Origin: Thalassia testudinum
Taxonomy: Eukaryota; Streptophyta; Magnoliopsida; Alismatales; Hydrocharitaceae
Direction: 5' to 3'
Assembly (NCBI GenBank): GCA_037157565.1
Contig: JAZHRO010000073.1
Coordinates: forward strand, 20,156,501 to 20,220,500
DNA length: 64,000 nucleotides
Shown here: positions 45,430 to 56,308 of the stretch, piece after piece
Layout of the letters: the number at the start of each line of letters is the position of its first letter
How positions within the stretch are numbered: position 1 is the first letter of the stretch
Made by a program: the position numbers and the translations under genes
Notes under the pieces: generated by a model
Seen by the model: only the letters and a program-made list of their open reading frames with translations
Told to the model about the DNA's origin: nothing
The model's database searches: none

Positions 45430-46690
45430 ATACCGGATGGCACTGGTAGGGTTGAAGGAGTTGAAGACGCATCTTCAGGAACTCCTTGAGAAGGGGATTA
45501 TTCGGCTTAGTGCCTCACCTTAGGGAGCTCCAGTATTGTTCGTAAAGAAGAAGGATGGTACCTTATGTCTTTGCATTGACTACAGGTAGCTAAATATGGT
45601 AACTATCAAGAACAGATATCCCCTTATGCAGATCGATGACTTGTTTGATTAGCTTTATGGGGCCACGATATTCTTCGAGATCGATCTATGTTCGAGCTAC
45701 CACTATCTCAAAATAAGAGAAAGGGACATATTGGAAACTACCTTTGGGACACGTTATGGCCATTACAAGTTCTTAGTGATGCCGTTTGGACTGACGAACG
45801 CCCCATTCATGTTTATAGACTTGATGAATTGGATCTTTAGGCCCTATCTTGATCGCTTCATTGTGGTATTCATTGATGATGTCCTCATCTATTCCTGCGA
45901 TGAGGTAGAGCATCAGTAGCATCTTCGGTTGGTCTTGGAGGCACTGAGGGAGCATCGGTTATGTGCCATGTTCAGCAAGTATGAGTTCTGGTTGCACTAG
46001 GTGGAGTTTATGGGACATGTGGTGTTAGGTGCAGGGATTTCTGTTGATCCTTCCAAGGTCAAGGCAGTATTGAAGAGGGAGCAACCCAAAATAGTGATAG
46101 ATATTCGCACCTTCCTGGGTCTAGTTGGTTACTACAGGCAGTTCATTTAGGGCTTTTCACAGATCACTCTCTTATTAACCTAGTTAACGAGGAAGGATAC
46201 TCCTTTTGTCTGGATCAGTGAGTGTAAGACCAATTTCCAGACACTCAAGGAGAAGTTGACTTTAGCCCCTATCCTTACCATCCTAGGCAACGGTGGCGGA
46301 TTTATTGTATACACCGATGCTTCAATCCAGGGATTGGGCTGTGTTCTAATGCAGCATGGGCATGTGGTTGCCTATGCTTCGAAGCAATTGAAGCCTCATC
46401 TAAAGAATTATCTGACACATGACCTAGAATTGGCGGTCATAGTCTTCGCCCTGAAGATTTGGCACCACTACTTGTATGTTGAGATCTTCGAGATCCACAT
46501 AGATCACAAGATCCTGAAGTACCTTTTTGATCAGAAGGAGTTGAACTTGAGACAGAGGCACTGGATAGAGCTCCTAAAGGATTACGACTATTTGATAGTC
46601 TATCACCCTAGGAAGGTGAATGTCATGGCAGATGGCCTTAGTAGAAAGTCACCAACTAGGTTGGTAGCTCTACAGGCACAGAGATGAACC
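45430..46690 (+). pseudogene. pol: T: reverse transcriptase and RNase H, decayed
   Basis: RT shows [63 protein letters not shown] and [11 protein letters not shown] with both catalytic Asp. RNase H has [16 protein letters not shown] (first Asp) and [15 protein letters not shown]. At least seven in-frame stops, nearly all TAG at places where relatives have Gln or Trp, for example after CIDYR, in LFD-LYG and after FWLH. Best open pieces: 45731-45919 and 46256-46687. Confidence 0.88.
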
Positions 46691-46898
46691 AGTATGGTTG
46701 AGACAGCCCAATGGAAGCCTTTATAGGTGAGAGGACACCTGGGGGAGTTGACGATGATGATGCACACCCACTCTAATCTGATCTCTCATATAGTTGACCA
46801 TAAGATGGAGGATGTCGAGTTATAGATTCTCCATGATCAGGTACTTGCAGGAGACCTCGGCGAATTCACCTTTGTAGACAGAGTGCTCACACTCCATG

Positions 46899-48192
46899 GT
46901 AGATTATGTGTTCCAAGAAATGAGGCACTTCGGAAGGAACTGTTGTCTGAGGATCATTGCAGCAAGCTCACCATCCATACAGGGAACACTTAGATGTATC
47001 ATGATCTGAAGGACTTCTGGTGGCATGGTCTAAAGAAGGATGTGGGTAAATTTGTGAGACAATGCCTTGGTATGTCAATAGGTGAAGGTTGAGCATCAGA
47101 GACGAGCCGGTCAGTTACAACCCCTTCCCATTCCCGAATGGAAGTGGGAGAGCATCTCCATGGACTTTATGACTGGTTTACCATTGACTCAGAGGGGACA
47201 TGATGTTGTCTGGGTGGTTGTGGATTGTTTGACGAAGTCAGCACGATTTTTGCTAATCAAAGTGACTTATGATCCTTCGCAGCTAGTGGAGTTGTATATA
47301 CAAGAGATTATACGATCGTATGGTGTGCCCATGAAGATCATTTCAGATAGAGTCGCTCATTTCACTTCCCAGTTCTGGGAAAGTTTTCAGTAGGCCTTGG
47401 GTACACAGTTGAGCCTGAGTACATCTTACCACCCATTGAGTGATGGATAGACAAAGAGGACCATTCAAACATTGGAAGACTTGTTGAGGTTTTGTATACT
47501 TGAGTGGAGAGGCTCTTGGGAGGAGAACCTACCTCTGGTGGAGTTCACCTACAATAATAGCTATCATGCTAGTATCGACATGGCATCATATGAGGCATTG
47601 TATGGTTGGAAGTGCACCTCTTTGCTTGCTTGGGATGAGGTGGGTGTGAAGTGGGAGGTAGGTCCCAGACTAATTAGGCAGAGTAAGGAGTCCATCGAGC
47701 AGATTCAGAAGAAACTCCTTACTGCACAGAGTCGGCAGAAGAGCCATGCAGATCGTCTACGGCGGAATGTATAGTTTGAGGTTTGTGACTCAGTGTTCCT
47801 AAGAGTATCAGCAATGAAGGGGATTTAGAGATTTGGGGTGAAGGGTAAGCTCGTTCCAAGGTTCATGGGCCTATTTCAGATATTGGAGCAGGTCATACTA
47901 GTGGCTTATAGACTTGCCTTGCCACCTTAGCTAGTTGGTATCCACGATGTCTTCCATATCTTCAGTCTGTGGAGGTATGTGTCAGATCTGGACCATGTTA
48001 TTAGCTATGAGACCATGGGGATAGAGGAGGACCTAACCTATCAGAAGTAGCTGGTGTAGATACTAGCTTGCATCATTGGGAGGCTGCGAAAGGAGATCCT
48101 TCTAGTGAAAGCTCTTTGGAGGAGTCAGAAGTATGAGGGGGCGACTTAGGAACTAGAGGCATAAATGAAGAAGTACCCAGAGCTTTTCATAG
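46899..48192 (+). pseudogene. T: integrase and chromodomain, decayed
   Basis: The N-terminal HHCC region is readable at about 46940-47070 (HTGNT, WWHGLKKDVGKFVRQCL) with the last Cys lost, followed by a frameshift near 47080. The core has D28 (SMDFMTGLP) and D89 (IISDRVAHF) in the frame from 47082. The residue 35 positions later, normally Glu, is Lys, and a TAG stands two codons before it. Frames 47472-47774 carry ENLPLVEFTYNNSYHASI and the Arg/Lys-rich tail. The last 60 codons (about 48021-48192) match a chromodomain (LVKALWRSQKYEGAT, MKKYPELF) with several stops. The chromodomain is diagnostic of chromoviruses. Confidence 0.85.
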
Positions 48193-48314
48193 GTAAGTTC
48201 TTAATCCTATGGGTTGTTTCTCTTTAAGGTTGTTACACACCTCGCACGACCTTTCCTTTACCTCCACGTTTGCTCGAGTTTCGGGGATGAAACTCCCATT
48301 AAGGTTGTTATATC

Positions 48315-50741
48315 TGTAACATCCCAAAATCCAGGTTTCGAGTCATTTCAAGGTGATTCGGGTCAATTCGAACCTAGAAACCCAGTTGTGGTTTGGTGCT
48401 GGTGTTAGCACTTCCTTAAATTGCCAAAAAATGTGTATTTTGAGTCAACTCCTAGCCCAATGTCATCAAAAGGGTGCCATATATGATACCGTTGGATTCC
48501 TCTCGTTGTAAGCTTTTCAGTGATGCTTGTTTCATGTAAATCCATGTATAGCTCTAGTTATGGCCAAAAGAAGTCAATAAGGACCTAAATGTAAGGTGGA
48601 CTCAACCCTAGGGGTAATTTGGGTATTTTACTCTCCTAAACCTATTTGCAACAACCTTTCAGCCTATGTAAGGACCCCTTTAGGTCCTTGGGTCGACATC
48701 TTTCTCTACGTCTCTTAAATTAAGAGAGGAGGAGAGAAGGAAAACCTTAAGCTTTTCCTTCATTAAATCAAAAACTTTTCTCGGGGACTTGTTTGCAAAT
48801 TCATAAAATGTGGGCTTCCCACCGCAAAAGTCACAACTTCAAGCAGGTGACATGTGGTGGTAGGTGACACGTGGTGGCAGCAGTGCGAGCGCGAGCGTGG
48901 GCGGTGCAGGGGATCGCGACGTGTGGCACGCATCTGATAAGCGCAATCCCAGCAACACGTGGGCGACGAATCAAAGGGCGACACGTGTTGGGAGCGAGTT
49001 GCGTGGACCGGTGGGCTTCATTTGGTTCAGGATCCCCTCACGTAGTTTCATTTGGTTGGAGGCCTTCCCAACCTCAAAATTCGACAAATAAGGTACCTTT
49101 GGAATTGTATCGATGTGTACTGTGCATTAGTATAATATATCTTCACTTTTTAGTTCGGTTCCTTCAATGAAAAATCAGAAATGTAATTAGATGTTTTCAA
49201 ACCTATTTTTGGTTCGTGTGAACCAGGTGTTATCCCTAGTGCATGCACGAATCCTGAGGTGGGCGTGGAGACTGCCCCAGGCCTTGTGTGCATGATTTGG
49301 AGTCATTGTAATGCTTCGGTGACATTAGGTATAGTGTTTTCTTTTCCAGACTCTAACTGATTTTCGGGTACTTGTGGACCCGTCTGAGGTGATTATTTGT
49401 GTATACTACTTTGATCCGCATATGCCCCTCCTTATTGCTGAGTTTGGAACCCCTCTGGTAGTTTCCCTGACTTATGGGCACTTTAAATAAGAAAGAACCT
49501 GTTTTATGAGAAGGATTAAGAATTAATGATTATATATATCCTTGTTATCGGATGCATGAAAGGAATTCAATTTTCCATGAAACAAGTTCCATTGACTTCA
49601 AAAGTTCTAAATAATATGGGACCACTACCATGAACTGAAAAACTTCCTGTAAATGGATAGGTTGGAAGATAATGAGGATATCTGTAAATCCTAAAATTAG
49701 TAATATGAAATTACCAAGGATTTTCTGAATTGACAAAAATAAGAGATACAGTTATCTGGAATTGGTTATATAATCCACGATGGATATGTTGGGAATTAAA
49801 AGGATAAGATAACTAGTTTTAGCCCCGCTACTTGCCGGAGTTTGGCTGTAGCTTTGGTCTTTCAAGTCAGTTTTAGGGCTAGTTTAGGGAGTTATTGGCC
49901 TCCCTATGACTCTTTGGTTAGGCTTAACAACCAACTGGAATAGTGGGATATAGGGCTCGAGGTTTGGTTCACTCCTAGCTAGAGGGTGTCATTGGTTGTC
50001 TGTGGTTCAACGTACATAGCATTTGTACATGTTCACGCTACACGACGTAGCTGCCACCCCTTTTCTTAATGACCCCAAGGTGATGGAGTGTGGCGACTCA
50101 ATGGGTATAAGTGATTTTCCTGGCCAAGAGGATGGCTTATAGCGATCTTGCGCTGCAGAAAGTTACGTGAGATCATCTCGTGCCCCGAGATGCCGATTAC
50201 GGATTGTGAACTACAAGAATATGGGCAAGGTACATGAACATAATTAGCTAGAAAATAAATTATAAATAGATGAACTGCTAATATAGTGACTTTTTCTATA
50301 TTCCTATTACTACTACCACTTGTTTCGTTGTCTACTCTACTCAGTTTTCACTGACATACAATTTCGGGTTCCATACTCAGGTGTTATTGAGTAGTTGCGT
50401 GCAACAGTTGCCATCGATCAGGCTCCTGTTGAATCGGGCCCTACCTGAGGAGACGGTTCATACTGAGCTAGTAGCTTGTAATAGTAGGCTCTTTCACTGT
50501 TAGTTTTTATTTTCCTACCTTTTAGTGATTGTAGGAGACTCTCCTTACTTTCTATTTTATGGTGAATTTTAATTATATTGTCATCACTTTAGTTTTCTTT
50601 TATTTAATGTATCATGAATGAATGTTGGTTGTTGACGTTTTATGGCTATGTGTTGGATGGCTGCGATCTTATAGGTGCTTGTGCTAGTGCATAGCAAACT
50701 ACGACCCAGGTTTCATCACTTGGTGGGACTTGGTCGTCACA
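48315..50741 (+). repeat. T: 3' LTR of the Tekay-like element
   Basis: Begins TGTAACATCCC 120 bases after the chromodomain and ends GGTCGTCACA, both typical of Tekay/Del LTRs; 2.43 kb. Contains no coding sequence. Short open frames at 48763-49170 are compositional. The 5' LTR is not in the window, so the target duplicate cannot be checked. Confidence 0.78.
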
Positions 50742-51469
50742 CACTACCCTACCTCAAAGGTATAATCCCTTTACTTGTGGGATCTCAAAACAAGAGGAAA
50801 CTAGTTCTTCCCATGTGGTTCCAGTCTTAAGTGCCTTGATTTTGATTACTTCAACGATTTTTGGCATTGTTTCAATCTTGTTTTTGAAGAATTTTAGAAT
50901 ACTTGATCTCATGTTTTCACACTCCCATGATGCCACATGATTGTTATGAATAATCCCAACATAGTGCCCCAAGGACCTTGTAGAGCTCTTCGAGCAAATG
51001 GAGAATCCCTCTTTTGTGGAAAAAGGGGGTTTGTTGGCTTAAAAGGCGGAAGAATGAAAGTCAACCCCAGGATTCAAGGTACCAAGTTAAGAGGTTCCTA
51101 AACCTCCCTGTTAGACTAGGGAAGTCGAGAAGAGGTGTTAGGTAGATTTCGCACCAGTGCGAAGAAAATACGTGCATAAGCAAAATTAATCCAGGAAGCC
51201 TTAGGCCTAGAGGGGAGTGACCCTCAAGGCCATAAGAAAGCTCACGTACCAAGAACAGACTACCTTAGCCAACCCCCCACTCCCCCCCCAACATACCTGA
51301 CTACCTTGTCAAGATGGCCTGACATGCCCTAGTAGTCCTCCTAGGTTCTAGATCAATGCCAACCAACAACCAACCACTGGAACCTATTTAAGTTAAAGGA
51401 ATTTCCCAAGAGGATGGAGATTCGAAGAAGGGCTCTCAAGGCCTCCTTTAGATGCTCAAGCAACTGGAC
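50742..51469. other. No recognisable feature
   Basis: Flank to the right of T. Short open frames on the minus strand (50754-50972, 51061-51252) have no recognisable domain. Confidence 0.5.
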
Positions 51470-54400
51470 TACTAGTGGAATTTGATTGAACCATCCCACC
51501 TTGAGAGAAGCAACAAAAGAATGAAAGTCTTTATTACATCAATAATTGGCATAAAACATACATCAAACCGACACAAAGTCAAAAAATTACAAGGTAAAAA
51601 CATCTAATGCACCGAACATGACAACCAACTGGTGCTCGACCTAGGAAAATGATCATCCTTTCCACCTAGCCATGCCAAGTCAAAAAAATCCACCTACAGA
51701 GGCTCCAGCTTTGTTGAGCTTGACCCATTACCTGAGCACAACTGCCTTGGCCAAAGTTGGGCCCTTAAACTAGCTTGGTGAAGTGCTACCAGCTGCCTTA
51801 AAGTTGTGGAGTGGAAAGGCAACAGTACAACCTCCTTTGTCGAAGTTGGGTCCTCTAATCAGCTTAATGAAGCCACCACCATCCAACTTATATTTGTAGA
51901 GAAGAAAGGCAACATATGACCTATTCAGCTAGAGTCAGGCCCTCGAATCGGCTTAACGAAGCCACCATCACAAGCCCGAAGACATGGAGCAACACTGTGG
52001 CAGCATTGCTACCTCAATAGAAGTCAAGCCCTTGAGTTGGTTGTCATGGAGTCGACTTACCACATGATGAGCCTTGGGAATTGGCCCCACCTCCGGAGGT
52101 GCAGCATACAACCCTCAACCTTATAAGGCCGTATCAAGGCCACACAAAGTGAGCAAGCCTGACCTAAGAAGGGATTCTTGTAAGGAGAAGCCCTTAGATC
52201 CTCCTCCATTGAGACAGTCAACAAGCCTACGAGGATTGCCCTCGTATTTGACTGTAGGGACATAAAGGTTCGGGGGCATTCACAAGAGGCCCAATGAGAG
52301 ATAGAGGAACTATTATGACTCGAGTCCCCACCTTAGTAGGGACCTAAGTCGATTTCATCAAACACCTAAGACTTGGTCATCCATCAAATATACATAGAAT
52401 AATAAAAGCATTCACAATGCATCACATAACATATAAACATCAAGTAATAGAAATAAGTTTGAATTGAAAAAGATACATTTAGAATATTCATAGCCATCAC
52501 AAGTACAGACACAAAACTGAACAGAATGAACAAGTGATGAAAGAAATTAACAAACACTATAGAACTAAAATAAAATGAAAACACTAAAACTATATCTATA
52601 ACCACTAACTACAATGTTGTACTCATACCGACACCATCAACTTCTACAGCCGCAGAGCCCGATTGTAACTCTCCTGGACTTGAGTACAGAGCCCATAGAG
52701 AACATCGGCAAATGCTGAGTAAAGTAGTAGAAACAACAGAAAGAGAACAAAGCTAAACAAATATAACAAACAAGAAAACGGATACCGTTTCATTTGTTTT
52801 AATTTATCTTTTATTAATTTCATTATCTATGCCCTACCAAAATTCTGGTCACTATTTGTACAACTCAGTTTCCTCGAAAGGCGTGAGGAGATCTTGTTGT
52901 GATATCCCAAATGGTAGATTGCATTCGATTTACTCCTTTAGCTGAGAGGACGACTCGTATCCACTCTATCACCTAATTAATCATCTTGAAGTCCTAGCTA
53001 AGAGGTGAAGTGGTGACTATGGTCCATGTGATAAATAGGTAGAGAGCTACCCCACACTAGTGCATGGTCAATCCTTTCCACTATAGGGTACAAGAACAAA
53101 ATAGCCCAACCTCTCATAACAGCAAGCGTACCTAATACCCCGCTACCCGGTTGACCAAACAACCTATCAAACAAGTTGTAGGGAGGCTAGCTCACTCCTT
53201 GAGCTAGTCCCCACCCCTAACAGTTATAGCCGACCTCACTATTGATACCGGGCACAAGTATTGACTTTCAATAAATATCTCAAAATTTTAGGTTTAACAC
53301 ACCATCCTAATCTCTTTTAGTTATTTAGTACATGCAGCATTATACTCTCCCAAGTTAATCAATTTCTTTTCCTCAGATTATCACATTAGTTCCACAAATA
53401 ACATTATTCACGAGTCCTTATTCATATTCAAGACCATGATTTTCAATGATTTAAATAAGAAAATTTATATGCTTTAATTCTTTAATCAAACATGTATAGT
53501 TAATTGATTCACCAAACAAAGTCAATCTTTTAATTAACAAACATAGAGGCATCAACTTCTAATTAATAATTAGTTGCTCAAGAACCCATAATTTTATGCA
53601 ATACAAGGACGAAACTCAATATTCAACAAGGAGACAAGATATTTTAACTTAGGTAACGATTCAATATGAAAATAGTATAGCATATTAATGTCATGGTGAA
53701 ACCAAGGGCTACTTTACCTAGGGTCACGGGAGGTAGGTCATGGTGACTCCAAGAAATGAGTCAAAGACTTTTCGGACTTCGCATACGCTCCGTGTGCTCA
53801 TCTCTAAATTTAAAGGAGAGAAAAATATGTTAAACTTAAATAAATGAAGCTTAAGGGTATAGATGCAATTTACCACTTCTAATGGAAAATTAGAACATTT
53901 CACGTCATATTATGTCCCAATGTGACCCCAATAGCGAGTGGCTCTTAGAAATTGAACTTTAGATGTTCCCTTAATTAAACAATCAAAAGGGACTTTTGTT
54001 AGGGACTAATTTGCAATAATTAGAACTTTGAATTTTTATGTCATAATTTTTTCAAAACTTAAACTTCTCTTCTTCTTCCCTACACCTTCATTCTTTTCCA
54101 TGAGGCATTATTCACATGCATGGAGAACCCATGCACACCAACCATGCAGGGCCCCTCGCCAATGGCTAGTGGCCACCGCCGGCCTTCCACAGGCTGTCGT
54201 CGATGACTCTGACCAATCTCCCTCCCCTCTCTTTCTCTTTCCTTTTCACCAAGGGCAATGGGTGCAAGAACCCAGCACCTCCACCGGTGTCACACACCAC
54301 GCCAACATCGAACGACCGCCACCGAGTGTGGTTGTTCTCCTAATCTCTTTTTGCAATCCACCTTCCCTTCATCTCTCCTCTTCCTCTCCTCAAAGCTCCC

Positions 54401-54500
54401 CTCCTTACATTCCCCATGCAAGAATGAAAAAGTGATTAAGAAGGCTCACCTTTACCATTGCTATCGTGGTCATCGACATTGAGCGCCCTCCGACGAGTAG
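51470..54500 (-). repeat. Probable reversed Tekay-like LTR remnant, diverged
   Basis: The reverse complement of 52600-53250 follows the T LTR order: a CTACT...TTACTCAG stretch, a GTACTCA...GAG stretch, and a block with CCTCCCTAC. Similarity is patchy and edges are not defined. A stretch at 54060-54440 is GC- and CT-rich with short open frames lacking domains. No coding sequence is supported. Confidence 0.35.
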
Positions 54501-54509
54501 CCATCAGCC

Positions 54510-55036
54510 GCTAATAACATCAAAATGTCACAACAGTTTGTACCTACTCCAACGGTCAAAAATAGTCGGTATAGATCAAAAATACCATCACTATTTGTCT
54601 AAGGACCTATTCCGATGATCAGTATTGGTGTTGTGTTAGGAGGCGTCACTGTAGGGTACTCTAACGGTAAAAATCGTCGGTGTTGCACCCGGTGCTACAG
54701 CGACAGTCAACATTACAAGGTTATACAATTTTATGTTTATACCAACAACTATGGTTTTGATTGTCGGTGTAGATGCTATCACTGACGCTTTTTTATGTTG
54801 GTGTAACACCATATGTTCACTAAAGAGAAAAATTGCGAGCAAAACTGCTGATTTTATTCGTCACTACAATCGTCACAATAGCTCTTTCATATAATATTAA
54901 TAACATCTCCATTAAAATATATACTTACATTGACCTATTTCTTTCGAACATCAATTATATATTACAATAAAAAAAACCACATATCACCCACTAGTGTGGA
55001 CCCCATCTCATAATAAGAAAGGTTTATTGTAGTGTA
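54510..55036. mobile_element. D1: right end of a CACTA (En/Spm-type) element
   Basis: Ends in ...TTATTGTAGTG at 55036, so the reverse complement begins CACTACAATAA, the CACTA terminal inverted repeat. Inside are repeated subterminal units with AACGGT, AAAAAT and GTCGGTRT (about 54548-54572, 54659-54682, 54741-54770), the usual transposase-binding style of sequence. The left end was not found. Confidence 0.5.
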
Positions 55037-55678
55037 TTCCATGATACACAAAAGTTAAGGCAATTGTGAAAAACTCAGTGGATCAAATCCCAAGTTTGAT
55101 CATCGAGGTTTCACCTTAGAACAATTCTATAGGAATTAATGGGCAATTGAAGTCTCATTTACTGGTTAATAAGAATGCTGTGTGCACTACAGTCAAACCT
55201 TAGGAGGCATCTAGTTAACACCATGAAGGAGGCAAGATTCTCTGTAGCATGCTCGAACGGTAGCAACAAATAATAAAATTCTTTGTTGCAATCTATGCAT
55301 TATCACCCTTGAATTGCTTCATGATATAATTATTGTATTAATAAGAAAATCATGTCCGTACAAGTTTAAGACATTACTCCTTAATTGTGTTTTAACATGA
55401 ATAAATAACATGATCTAGGGATGTTATTCTGTATATATCTTTTATGCACTTTATACATCTCCATGTCATTTTGCCCCAAAAATAGTTAACCAAACAACCT
55501 ACAACAAACACAACATTTCCCTGAAATTCAAAATACAAAAATTAGTGTCATGTAATTATTCATATATAATTTTGTTGCACTTCATGACTGCATCCTTGAA
55601 CAACCACCCATTTCTGTGTTTGCAATAAAGAAATTCATAAAACATAAAGATTAAAAATGGATTCTTTAACTTGGAACC

Positions 55679-55686
55679 AAAAAAAA
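55679..55686 (-). terminator. Pol III-type T8 terminator behind the tRNA-Gly pseudogene
   Basis: Eight T on the minus strand, two bases downstream of the tRNA 3' end, the usual position for RNA polymerase III termination. Confidence 0.6.
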
Positions 55687-55688
55687 GA

Positions 55689-55758
55689 TGCACCAGTCAG
55701 AAATCAAACCTGGATCTGTACTGTGGAAGGGTACATTCTACCACTAGATCATTGGTAC
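55689..55758 (-). pseudogene. tRNA-Gly pseudogene
   Basis: The minus strand aligns along its whole length with plant tRNA-Gly(GCC), compared from memory. The A box reads TGATCTAGTGGTAGA and the acceptor end CTGGTGCA is intact. Differences are mainly C-to-T and G-to-A. The B box has GGTTTGATTTC in place of GGTTCGATTCC, one base of the D-loop region is missing, and the anticodon loop reads CTTCCAC, so the anticodon would be TCC rather than GCC. The acceptor stem keeps 6 of 7 pairs. A T8 run follows two bases after the end. Decayed B box and missing base argue against function. Confidence 0.75.
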
Positions 55759-56308
55759 TATTCATGTTTCATGAACTTAAATTAACATAAACTAGGAGTG
55801 GTGAGAAAATGAATAATCTTGAAGTCCTTCCTAATAAATTCAAAAATAATAATCATTTAAATATTCAATATTGAAAGAAATGATATGGGAAAAGAGTATT
55901 CAACTCGTGCAAGATTTTGAACTTTGCTTGTCTTGATGACAATGCTTCATGATCATTTATCATCAAAGAGGAAATATAAAAAGATTTGATTTTATGATTT
56001 GGTAGAACTATCAAGGAAAGATGGAATAGCATCAATCTACAGTACTATACATAAGCCTCTCCATTTGTCTTTTACTCAATCTTTCTCTTCAAATCATTCG
56101 CCTAATCAGATAAACAAACAAATAATCCACTTCTATGAGATTATTTATCCTCCTTATATAAATTAAGGGGGCCAAAGAGAATGACAAAAAATATGGACTT
56201 GTATAATTTCTTAATGCACGCATGTGTATAAACTTAGAAGGCAACTTCTCAGCATATAGAGCAATAACATTTTTTCTGATAAGATACCCACTACAAGAAA
56301 TCAAGCTT

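Larger units (their letters stand above)
55037..56288. other. AT-rich stretch without protein-coding gene
   Basis: Contains only the tRNA-Gly pseudogene at 55689-55758 and a short domain-free minus frame at 56089-56304. Confidence 0.5.

Noticed and set aside
50742..50755. CACTACCCTACC after the T LTR as a possible CACTA terminus
   Set aside because: No subterminal repeats follow and the bases are just downstream of the LTR end; chance match.
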